64,000 bases of DNA, from assembly GCA_934756675.1 (NCBI GenBank), contig CAKVLG010000007.1:1-64000 (forward strand). Reading direction: 5' to 3'. The number at the start of each line of letters is the position of its first letter. Position 1 is the first letter of the stretch. Shown in pieces: positions 42,572 through 49,741 of this stretch. Origin of the DNA: an uncultured Clostridia bacterium (GTDB taxonomy: Bacteria; Bacillota; Clostridia; Christensenellales; UBA1242). Under the pieces are notes generated by a model, which did no database searches, was not told the origin of the DNA, and saw nothing but the letters and a program-made list of their open reading frames with translations. The translations under genes and the position numbers were made by a program.

Positions 42572-43045
42572 TTAATCCATTTTTTCTATTTCGATATTTG
42601 CTTCTTTTAAAAGTTGAAGTGAAAAGTCGTCTGGATAACCTTCGCTATAAACAATTCTTTTAATTCCACTATTAATCAAAATTCTTGTACAAAGCGAGCA
42701 AGGTTGATGTGTTACATAAATTGTTGCGCCGTCAATGCTTACATTTGTTTTTGCAGCTTGAACAACAGCATTTTGCTCAGCATGAATAGCATAACAAATT
42801 TCTTGTCTTGTTCCGCTTTCAATCCCAAGTTTGTTACGTAAACATTCCCCGCGTTCCTTACAATTTTTCACGCCTTGTGGTGCGCCATTGTATCCCGTTG
42901 TTAATATTCTGTGATCTTTTACAATAATTGCGCCAACGCTTCTACGCAAACAGCTAGACCACTTACCAACGTTCTTTGCGATTTCCATAAATCTTTCGTC
43001 CCAAATTTTCTCTTTTGGGTCTTTTTTTAATGTTTTCTTTTCCAT
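42572..43045 (-). CDS. dCMP deaminase (ComEB-type)
   Basis: 157 residues. Zinc site: HAEQNAVVQAA near 92 (HAE) and PCSLCTRIL near 118 (PCxxC). N-terminal SSCLRRSVGAIIVKD and TTGYNGAPQGVKNC are typical of the dCMP/cytidine deaminase type. Converts dCMP to dUMP for dTMP synthesis. Its stop forms part of the right arm of the terminator interrupted by the 41411 element. Confidence 0.93.
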   Translation of the reverse strand: MEKKTLKKDPKEKIWDERFMEIAKNVGKWSSCLRRSVGAIIVKDHRILTTGYNGAPQGVKNCKERGECLRNKLGIESGTRQEICYAIHAEQNAVVQAAKTNVSIDGATIYVTHQPCSLCTRILINSGIKRIVYSEGYPDDFSLQLLKEANIEIEKMD

Positions 43046-43121
43046 ATTTTTTTCCTTTTATAAAAACTTAAACTTTTGCATAACATAAGTATATCAACAA
43101 AAAAACAAAAATTCAATTATT

Positions 43122-44765
43122 ATGAAAGATTTTTTATATTCAACAAAAATTAAAAACTGGTTCTCTGTCACTCGCCCAAGCACAAAGATTTTTGTGGCTG
43201 AATTTTTAACTGCGCTTTTTCCATATCTTTTAACCATTATCCTTGCCTACCCGACAGCTAAAATTATCACGTGTCTTTCTATTTTTGATTATTCGGGTGC
43301 CATGAATTTTTTGTTATATGAGTTCTTAATAATCTTAGCTATCAACATTTCTTGGGTGTTTAATAATTTTTTTTATTCTATGCAACTAAAACATATTTAC
43401 TTGCAAGCACAGCAAAAAATTTATGACAAAATCATTAACATAAAAACAAACAGTGGCGCAAGCAAAGAAAAACTTTTAAACATAATTTCTAACAATCTTT
43501 ACACGATGGCAGAATATTCTAACACTTTTGCAAAACAAATTGCTTGCTTTGTTGGTGCGGTTGCGACACTTGTTATAGTTTTTATTTCGTCTATTCTTGT
43601 TGGTTTAATTGTTCTCGGTGCGACAATAATTATTTATGTAATTTTAAAAATTGTTAACAATTACATTTCTAAAAACGCATACCACTTAAACACAAAACAA
43701 GATGAAATTTGCGAAGTGTTTTCAGACATCTATAGCGGTAGAGATGAAATAAATAACCTGTCAATCGAGCCAGGCTTAGAGCAAAAATATATGTTAAAAA
43801 CCAAAGAGATAGCAAATATTTACAGAAAACAAAATTTTTTAAACACAATAAAAAATAATTACCTAAAGATTTTTTGGTGCGGACTGGTTGCGCTTTCAAC
43901 ACTTTATTTTATCTATCAAGTTAAATACAATTTTATATCTCTAACGCTTTTTCTTGTGATAATTCCATACCTAAGTGAATCTATCGAAAAGTTTATAACC
44001 GTGTTTGACGACTATTATAATCTAGAGTTTGCAAACATCGCCGCATATCGAATAAAAACCATTTACGACATGCCCGAAAAAGACTTAATAGTCTTTGGCT
44101 CGAACATCTACTCAAACATAAGTGGCAGTGTCACGCTTACAAATGTGTCCTATGAAAATAGCAATTTTTCGCTTGAACCATTTTCGTGCCAAATTAAAAA
44201 GGGCGACTTTGTAATTTTTAAAGGCATAAAAGATTGTGGCAAAAGGCATATTTTTAATATGCTCCGCCGCGAAGAAAAGCCACTTGCGGGAACAATTACT
44301 ATCGACACTATAAACATTTATGACTTTAGCGTCCAAACATACAAACATCACATATCATATACCACGAAAAACCCATATTTTTTCGATATGTCGATTTATG
44401 ATAATCTAAAGCTTAGCGGAAGCACCAAGCGTGAAATTTTTGCTACGCTAAAACGTTTTGAAATTTTTGATAATTTATCTAAATTACAAAGCGGTCTAAA
44501 CACAAACTTTTTAGCAGCAAGCGAAAAAATTTCTTCGTTTGATTTGTTCTTGCTTGGGCTTGCACGTGCAAAGTTAACAAAAAGCAAAGTAATTCTTATC
44601 TACGAGCTTCCAGTTGGCATGCAACCAAAACAGTTAGTAAAACTAAAAAATATCTTAAGAAAACTTAGCCGTACAAGAACGATTATATTATTCACCGCCA
44701 GCAGCGAATTAGACCACCTTGCAGATAAAATTTATCCTATTAAAAATGGAAAAGTTGATGTATAA
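43122..44765 (+). CDS. ABC exporter-like protein with an inactive nucleotide-binding domain
   Basis: 547 residues: six predicted membrane helices (about 25-300) in the type IV exporter layout, then an NBD-like domain. Every ATPase motif is altered: Walker A reads FKGIKDCGKRH instead of GxxGxGKST, the Q-loop TTKNP, the signature ISSFDLF instead of LSGGQ, Walker B VILIYELP instead of ILDEA, and the switch His is Ala in TASSELD. The fold seems kept (GTITIDTINIYDF and GLARAKLTKSKV align well), so it is not a decayed gene but a pseudo-ATPase. No partner gene adjoins. No Shine-Dalgarno is visible before the ATG. Confidence 0.78.
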   Translation: MKDFLYSTKIKNWFSVTRPSTKIFVAEFLTALFPYLLTIILAYPTAKIITCLSIFDYSGAMNFLLYEFLIILAINISWVFNNFFYSMQLKHIYLQAQQKIYDKIINIKTNSGASKEKLLNIISNNLYTMAEYSNTFAKQIACFVGAVATLVIVFISSILVGLIVLGATIIIYVILKIVNNYISKNAYHLNTKQDEICEVFSDIYSGRDEINNLSIEPGLEQKYMLKTKEIANIYRKQNFLNTIKNNYLKIFWCGLVALSTLYFIYQVKYNFISLTLFLVIIPYLSESIEKFITVFDDYYNLEFANIAAYRIKTIYDMPEKDLIVFGSNIYSNISGSVTLTNVSYENSNFSLEPFSCQIKKGDFVIFKGIKDCGKRHIFNMLRREEKPLAGTITIDTINIYDFSVQTYKHHISYTTKNPYFFDMSIYDNLKLSGSTKREIFATLKRFEIFDNLSKLQSGLNTNFLAASEKISSFDLFLLGLARAKLTKSKVILIYELPVGMQPKQLVKLKNILRKLSRTRTIILFTASSELDHLADKIYPIKNGKVDV

Positions 44766-44815
44766 AAATTGATAATATGCCCATACTATAATTAATACTA
44801 AAAAAGGAGAAAATC

Positions 44816-44899
44816 ATGAGTAAAGAAAACAAAAAGAACAAAAAGATTAAAGATTGTTCTGGTCAATCTAAAATTGATGAAAAAGATTGCAACAAGTAA
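44816..44899 (+). CDS. 27-residue lysine-rich microprotein
   Basis: ATG at 44816 seven bases after AAAAGGAG, running to TAA at 44897-44899, directly against a strong terminator. The peptide is very basic (MSKENKKNKKIKDC...) with two Cys, in DCSGQSK and KDCNK. TATAAT at 44787-44792 suggests its own promoter. The complete set of expression signals argues that it is made. Function unknown. Confidence 0.6.
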   Translation: MSKENKKNKKIKDCSGQSKIDEKDCNK

Positions 44900-44927
44900 A
44901 AAGAGAGCATTAGCTCTCTTTTTTTAT
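44898..44927. terminator. Bidirectional factor-independent terminator
   Basis: AAGAGAGC (44901-44908) and GCTCTCTT (44913-44920) with A5 before and T7 after. Serves the microprotein gene and the convergent uppP. Confidence 0.9.
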
Positions 44928-45694
44928 TACATAAAACACACAAAACTATTGATAATTAATATTACGCCAACAACAAACAAGTAATAACTAAAATAATGGA
45001 ACTTTTTATTAACTACCAATTTTTCTACAATTTTTATAGCTACAATCCCACTTACAAAAGCAGCGATAAACCCAAGTATCATAGGTAAACCAAAAATACT
45101 AGCTATTGCCATTCTTGATGAAAACAACAATTCATAAAGTGCCCCACCAATTATAATTGGTATGCTACAAAGAAAACTAAGTTTAACCGCATCTTTTCTT
45201 TCTGCGCCGCACATAACAGCTGTTGTCACAGTTGCGCCAGACCTAGAAATTCCAGGGAAACACGCCAAGCCTTGTGCAATGCCTGTAATAATCCCCGTTT
45301 TCACACCAAGACCAAAATTCGCTCGCCTGTTTGTAATTCTTGGTAAAAATATGATTATACTAGTTAGCACAAAAAAGAAACCAATATAATTAACGAGCAC
45401 ATTTTCTTCTATAATATTTTTAAATAAAAATGCCAAAATCATTGTTGGTAAAAATGAAGCATAAAAACTTTTGGCAAGCTTGCTTCGGGGATTTTTTATT
45501 ATAAAAATAATGTCTTCGTAATAATGCATAATAACAGCAAGCAATGTTGCTAAATGTAAAAATAGACTAAAAACCAAATCATTCGAAAGCCCCATAATTC
45601 GCTCTGCAATAATTAAATGCCCAGAGCTTGATATTGGCAAAAATTCTGTTATACCTTGAATAAGTCCAAGTATTATAGCTTTTAAAATTTTCAT
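44927..45694 (-). CDS. uppP: Undecaprenyl-diphosphatase
   Basis: 255 residues, eight membrane helices. Both active-site motifs are present: GITEFLPISSSGHLI (Glu and Ser) near 16-30 and PGISRSGAT near 160. Removes a phosphate from undecaprenyl-PP to recycle the peptidoglycan lipid carrier and gives bacitracin resistance. AGAGG 6 bases before the ATG; monocistronic. Confidence 0.96.
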   Translation of the reverse strand: MKILKAIILGLIQGITEFLPISSSGHLIIAERIMGLSNDLVFSLFLHLATLLAVIMHYYEDIIFIIKNPRSKLAKSFYASFLPTMILAFLFKNIIEENVLVNYIGFFFVLTSIIIFLPRITNRRANFGLGVKTGIITGIAQGLACFPGISRSGATVTTAVMCGAERKDAVKLSFLCSIPIIIGGALYELLFSSRMAIASIFGLPMILGFIAAFVSGIVAIKIVEKLVVNKKFHYFSYYLFVVGVILIINSFVCFM

Positions 45695-45799
45695 AATTTA
45701 ACCTCTTTAAATGTTATGCACCGCCCATCAAAAAGATTAAATTATTGCTTTATTTTTTATATGCAATTGTGTATAATTAACTCATAAAGGAAGTAAATT

Positions 45800-46897
45800 A
45801 TGGAACTAGGCGTTGTTGGATTACCAAATGTTGGTAAAAGCACATTATTTAATGCGATTACAAAGGCGGGGGCAAATGTTGCAAACTATCCATTTTGCAC
45901 AATTGAACCAAATGTGGGTGTTGTTGCCGTACCAGACGAAAGATTAAAAGTTCTTGGCGAAATGTATAACACTCAAAAAATCACTCCTGCTCTTTTGAAG
46001 TTTGTGGATATTGCTGGTCTTGTTAAAGGTGCCAGCAAAGGCGAAGGTCTTGGCAACCAATTCTTGGCATCAATTCGCGAATGTGAAGCTATTGTACATG
46101 TTGTTCGTTGTTTCGAAGATCCAAACATTATTCACGTCGATGGTTCTATTGACCCAATACGAGATATAGACACAATAAATACCGAGCTTATTTTGTCTGA
46201 CCTTGAAAGTCTTAATTCTAGAATAGAAAAAACAGAGAAAAAAGCCAAACAGGGCGATAAAGACGCTAAGTGGGAAATTGAAATTTTATATCGTTTGCGT
46301 GATTGTTTGAATAGTGGTAAACTTGCAAAATCTATCAATTTTAAAGATGATGAATTATCTTTTGTTAACTCACTATTTTTGATTACAACAAAACCAGTTA
46401 TTTACGCTTGTAATATCTCTGAACCAATGCTCGCTTGCCCAGAAGATAATTTCGAAAACATTCGAAAAGTAAAAGCATTAGCCGAAAAAGAAGGTTCGGA
46501 AGTTTTAGTAATTTGTGCTAAAATTGAACAAGAACTTTCTGAATTAGACGATGACGAAAAACAATTATTTTTGGAAGAGCTTGGGTTAACTTCTAGCGGA
46601 CTTGATAGAATTATTAAAGTAGGTTATCGTTTGCTTGGTCAAATTTCATTTTTAACCGCTGGCGAAAAAGAAGTGCGTGCATGGACAATAACCAAAGGTA
46701 CAAAAGCACCACAAGCTGCTGGCAAAATTCATAGTGATTTCGAAAAAGGTTTCATTCGTGCCGAAGTTGTTAGTTACGAAAATATGGTTGCTTGTGGCGG
46801 ATACACCAAAGCAAAAGAATGCGGTAAAGTGCGTAGTGAAGGTAAAGATTATGTTGTTCAAGACGGCGATGTAATCTTGTTTAGATTTAACGTTTAA
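45800..46897 (+). CDS. ychF: Ribosome-associated ATPase/GTPase YchF (Obg family)
   Basis: 365 residues. [15 protein letters not shown] (G1) at 7-21, [20 protein letters not shown] (G3) near 70-89, NISEP in place of NKxD near 203, consistent with ATP preference, and a C-terminal TGS domain ([28 protein letters not shown]). Universally conserved, binds 70S ribosomes. Its terminator is split by the 46927 element. Confidence 0.97.
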   Translation: MELGVVGLPNVGKSTLFNAITKAGANVANYPFCTIEPNVGVVAVPDERLKVLGEMYNTQKITPALLKFVDIAGLVKGASKGEGLGNQFLASIRECEAIVHVVRCFEDPNIIHVDGSIDPIRDIDTINTELILSDLESLNSRIEKTEKKAKQGDKDAKWEIEILYRLRDCLNSGKLAKSINFKDDELSFVNSLFLITTKPVIYACNISEPMLACPEDNFENIRKVKALAEKEGSEVLVICAKIEQELSELDDDEKQLFLEELGLTSSGLDRIIKVGYRLLGQISFLTAGEKEVRAWTITKGTKAPQAAGKIHSDFEKGFIRAEVVSYENMVACGGYTKAKECGKVRSEGKDYVVQDGDVILFRFNV

Positions 46898-46926
46898 TAT
46901 AATAAATATAAACAAAAAAGTGGAAC

Positions 46927-47018
46927 TCTTAGTCAATGCTTTTTGAAACTAGCAAAATAAACACTTTAATCAACTATGTTTAAGTTGTTTTTTTACTTTC
47001 TCTTAACTGAAAAAGAAA
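46927..47018 (+). repeat. Promoter-side end repeat of the cassette family, copy 2
   Basis: TTAGTCAATGCT (46929-46940), the 18-nt core (46942-46959), ACTTTAATC, then TTTACTTTCTCTTAACTGAAA near 46990-47012. Same order and spacing as 42561-42469 on the minus strand. Confidence 0.7.
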
Positions 47019-47096
47019 CAAATATTACTGACTTTGTCAAGGATTGTCGCAAATAGCGACATACATTTTAACCTTGACAACAAAGAATATTTGTTT
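47016..47096. other. Three-tier imperfect hairpin
   Basis: Nested inverted repeats: AAACAAATATT (47016-47026) with AATATTTGTTT (47086-47096), TTGTCAAGG (47034-47042) with CCTTGACAA (47072-47080), GTCGC (47046-47050) with GCGAC (47056-47060). Total 81 nt with small internal bulges. It may be a structured RNA, a recombinase site folded as single strand, or a small MITE. No gene overlaps. Confidence 0.6.
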
Positions 47097-47129
47097 ACTT
47101 TAATAATAAAGAGAAGAAAAAATAACAGC

Positions 47130-47172
47130 AAAAAGCGAAAGTGTGTTATGTTTACCAACACTTTCGCTTTTT
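47130..47172. terminator. Strong terminator-like hairpin without an obvious upstream gene
   Basis: AAAAAGCGAAAGTGT (47130-47144) and ACACTTTCGCTTTTT (47158-47172), a 15-bp perfect stem. Symmetric, so able to stop RNA from either side. It could end a small RNA made from the hairpin region, or shield the passenger genes from read-through. Confidence 0.7.
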
Positions 47173-47201
47173 GTCTGCTTTAATTTAGTTTATAAGTGTG
47201 T

Positions 47202-47249
47202 GCTTGTCTTCGGTGGAGCGAAGCGACACCGACTTGTATCAAGACAAGC
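47202..47249. other. GC-rich nested palindrome
   Basis: GCTTGTCTT (47202-47210) pairs with AAGACAAGC (47241-47249); inside, CGGTG (47211-47215) pairs with CACCG (47227-47231) around GAGCGAAGCGA. It is far richer in G+C than its surroundings, which suggests that it arrived from elsewhere, e.g. as a REP-like or integration-site palindrome. Confidence 0.5.
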
Positions 47250-47361
47250 TCACGTCTAAGTGCCATTTTTTTATATTTTTAAAAATTTTGATACAAAAAT
47301 AAATATGATATGCTATAATGATGAATATAAGAAAATATTTGCAAGGTCAAAAAGGGTTAAT

Positions 47362-47886
47362 ATGAAAATAATTTATGTTCATCATGCTTTAAGACAAGTA
47401 GGTAATCCACCTAGTCAAGATGATAAAATTCAGCCATTAGGAATACAAGATGCAGAAACGACAGCTGAACTATTAAAAATGATGTCTGATAAGTCAAAAT
47501 CAATATTTAAGGCAATTTATACGTCGCCTTATTATAGATGTGCTAAAACATCTGAAATTATCAATAAACACATAAATCTTCCTATTTATGAAGACGCACG
47601 ATTTAATGAGTTTAATAAAGTTTTTGAAGTGATACAAGGTGGTCAAAGTATAACCAAAAAAGAAACTTGGTCGGAATGTCAAAACAGAATAAGGGAAGCA
47701 ATAAAAGACATCGTATTTAAATATGATGATAATGATACAGTAATATGTGTAACAAGTGGGGTGAATATAACGGCGTTTATAGGACTAGCGTATAGAATCC
47801 CTGTTAGTGAGAATATGCCATTCCCTTGGGTGCCAAGTTGTTCACCGATTGGATTTGAAATTGATAAAAGTTGTTTTGAGGATTAA
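47362..47886 (+). CDS. Histidine phosphatase-superfamily-like protein with altered active site
   Basis: 174 residues from the ATG at 47362 (AAAGGG 5 bases upstream; the longer frame lacks an RBS). TGCTATAAT near 47314 is an extended -10. The fold pattern fits the phosphoglycerate-mutase/histidine-phosphatase family: LGIQDAETTAELLKMM and IYTSPYYRCAKTSEII (SPxxRxxxTAE-like). But the nucleophile motif RHG/RHA reads VHHALR, and the second His motif (VSHG) reads VTSGVN. So phosphatase activity is doubtful; it may bind a phosphoester or be a divergent enzyme. First gene of the passenger operon. Confidence 0.65.
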   Translation: MKIIYVHHALRQVGNPPSQDDKIQPLGIQDAETTAELLKMMSDKSKSIFKAIYTSPYYRCAKTSEIINKHINLPIYEDARFNEFNKVFEVIQGGQSITKKETWSECQNRIREAIKDIVFKYDDNDTVICVTSGVNITAFIGLAYRIPVSENMPFPWVPSCSPIGFEIDKSCFED

Positions 47887-47888
47887 TT

Positions 47889-48580
47889 ATGAATAAAGTT
47901 TGTTTAGTTACAGGGGCAAAGAAAGGAATTGGTTTTGCAGTTAGCCAAAAATTAGCAAGTGCAGGTAATCAAGTAGTTGTGCTAGACCAATAAACAATTA
48001 CACCAAACAATGATAAAATCGTAGCATTAAAAGCAAATATTACAAAATAAAAAGATTTGCTAAAAGTTAAACTTATGGAAGATTAGATTGTTTAGTTTGT
48101 AATGCAGGCATTATTCCCATACCATGCGGAATTGATGATATAACTGATGAAAACATTGATAAAACAATTGATGTTAACCTAAAAGGTACTTTTAGATGTC
48201 TTAGAATATTTGGCAATCTTATCAAAGAAACATCCAAGAATGGAAGTATCGTAAATCTAACAAGTGTTGACGGAATAATTGGTGAGCCATTTACAGTTAT
48301 CTATTCAGCAACAAAAGCAGGGATTATATCTTTAACTAAGTCTTTTGCTAGAAAACTTGGCGATAATATTAGAGTAAATGCAGTGGCCCCGGGACTTATT
48401 GATACACCATTAACAGAAAGTCTTGGCAATAACCCAAGTTGGACTACCAATTTCTCAATCATTAAAAGAGTCGGCAAGCCAGAAGAAATTGCAGACGCTG
48501 TTGAATTTTTACTAAGCGATAAAGCAACATTTATAATAGGGCATATTTTAACTGTTGACGGTGGTTTTACTTTGAAATAA
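47889..48580 (+). pseudogene. Short-chain dehydrogenase/reductase, inactivated
   Basis: ATG at 47889 opens a normal SDR N-terminus (CLVTGAKKGIGFAVSQKLAS, TGxxxGIG) but hits TAA at 47991-47993 and again at 48048-48050, and then needs a frameshift near 48076-48090 to enter LVCNAGIIP and onward. The rest is well kept: NVNLKGTF, catalytic Ser region NLTSVDG, YSATKAG (YxxxK), VNAVAPGLIDTPL, and the C-terminus HILTVDGGF ending at 48580. Two stops plus a shift make it clearly dead. Two bases separate it from the preceding stop. Confidence 0.88.
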
Positions 48581-48591
48581 GGAGTTAATAT

Positions 48592-49074
48592 ATGGGTGAT
48601 TATTTCTATCAAAAGTCGAAAATGTATTATGAAAAATACAAAGCAAAGAAACTTACAAAGAAAGTAGGAAGCATTGTCAAAGACGGAGACAAATACCTTA
48701 CAATTCTTAGAGCTGGTAAAAGACCAATGTTTGCCGGTGGTAGTGTTGACGAAGGTGAAACCACTAGACAAGCCATTATCAGAGAAGTTTTAGAAGAAAC
48801 TGGCGCAAAGGTTACAAAGCTTAAATATCTTGCAAGAGAATATTACTCTGTTGATTGGGAGTTTGAAGGAATAACATTTCCAAATAAACGAGTGGAATAT
48901 ACATATCTTTGTGAAGTCGAAAAAGGTGATTATAGTGCACAGGGTCTAGAAGGTGAGTTTGATAAAGACACAACAGTTAAATGGTGCACATCAAAAGAAC
49001 TTGAAGAACTTGGTATGTGGGGGCCAACACTTGATTTGGTCAAAAAGGTAGAAAGAGAACATATTGAAGTATAA
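48592..49074 (+). CDS. Nudix hydrolase
   Basis: 160 residues. Nudix box GGSVDEGETTRQAIIREVLEET near 43-64 (GX5EX7REUXEE) intact. Basic N-terminus, likely cytoplasmic. GGAG 7 bases upstream. Third passenger of the 46927 element, followed by its own terminator. Substrate unknown; 8-oxo-dGTP, NDP-sugar or a modified nucleotide are all possible. Confidence 0.88.
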   Translation: MGDYFYQKSKMYYEKYKAKKLTKKVGSIVKDGDKYLTILRAGKRPMFAGGSVDEGETTRQAIIREVLEETGAKVTKLKYLAREYYSVDWEFEGITFPNKRVEYTYLCEVEKGDYSAQGLEGEFDKDTTVKWCTSKELEELGMWGPTLDLVKKVEREHIEV

Positions 49075-49104
49075 AAAGACACAATCATTTTGATTGTGTC
49101 TTTT
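49074..49104 (+). terminator. Factor-independent terminator
   Basis: AAAAGACACAATCA (49074-49087) and TGATTGTGTCTTTT (49091-49104). Ends the passenger operon, just inside the right end of the element. Confidence 0.9.
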
Positions 49105-49159
49105 ATTTTTTTCACTAGTTTCAATTATCGGAGACCTTGTTCCACTTTTTGTATTTGTT

Positions 49160-49729
49160 TTATAGCTTATTAATCACTTTTATTAAATTTTTGCAATTGC
49201 CATGAATTAAGAATGGGTTTGTGCTATAAGCTGAACCATCTGAAATCATAAAGTAAACAACTAACTGTGTGCTTTTGCCATCTTCTGGAGCAACAAATAT
49301 TAATTTTTTATATTCGATAAGTTTGCTATCGCCATCAACATAAATAATTTGAGATTGTTTTTCTTCGAATTCAAGTTCGATAACAACATTATTTTTTTTA
49401 TTGTTTGTATCTGCTTCAGAGTCCCACTTACCGTTTTCGCCTTGAATGTCTTGACTGATTTTATCGTCAATTTCATACTTATTAAAAACTCTGTCTAAAA
49501 TCGAAAGCTTACCAATATTTTTTATCTCTGCCCACAATTTTTCATAGTTTGCTGGCGTATCTGTTTTTGTGTAAGATGTTGACACGGTTTTGTGATTATA
49601 TACATTAATTGTGCTTGGAGCACTGCAAGTAAATGCTGTTGTTGTTTTAACACAAACTAAAACAATTGAAAGAATAATAATTACACCAATAAATATACTG
49701 CTGATTATACTAAAAGTTTTAAGTTTCAT
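49160..49729 (-). CDS. Membrane-anchored extracytoplasmic protein, unknown
   Basis: 189 residues. One N-terminal hydrophobic helix at about 7-32 (IFIGVIIILSIVLVCVK) and then an extracytoplasmic domain rich in Asn, Thr, Asp and Lys (ENGKWDSEADTNNKKNN, KQSQIIYVDGD). A Cys in FTCSAP follows the helix but not in lipobox context. No family recognised. It lies 12 bases downstream of ftsH and is probably co-transcribed; its terminator was the one split by the 46927 element. Confidence 0.75.
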   Translation of the reverse strand: MKLKTFSIISSIFIGVIIILSIVLVCVKTTTAFTCSAPSTINVYNHKTVSTSYTKTDTPANYEKLWAEIKNIGKLSILDRVFNKYEIDDKISQDIQGENGKWDSEADTNNKKNNVVIELEFEEKQSQIIYVDGDSKLIEYKKLIFVAPEDGKSTQLVVYFMISDGSAYSTNPFLIHGNCKNLIKVINKL

Positions 49730-49741
49730 TATTTTTACTTC

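Larger units (their letters stand above)
46927..49138 (+). mobile_element. Terminator-inserted passenger cassette 2 (phosphatase-like, SDR and Nudix genes)
   Basis: 2212 bp between convergent ychF and the gene at 49160. Host arms AAAAAGTGGAAC (46915-46926) and GTTCCACTTTTT (49139-49150) are perfect reverse complements, i.e. one terminator stem now 2.2 kb apart. Inside, TTTGAAACTAGCAAAATA is at 46942-46959 and a degenerate inverse copy (CTAGTTTCAA, 49115-49124) at the right. It carries a histidine-phosphatase-like gene, a broken SDR, a Nudix hydrolase and two unusual hairpins, but no recombinase. Passenger genes read from the left end, which resembles the end of the element at 42561. Confidence 0.65.
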
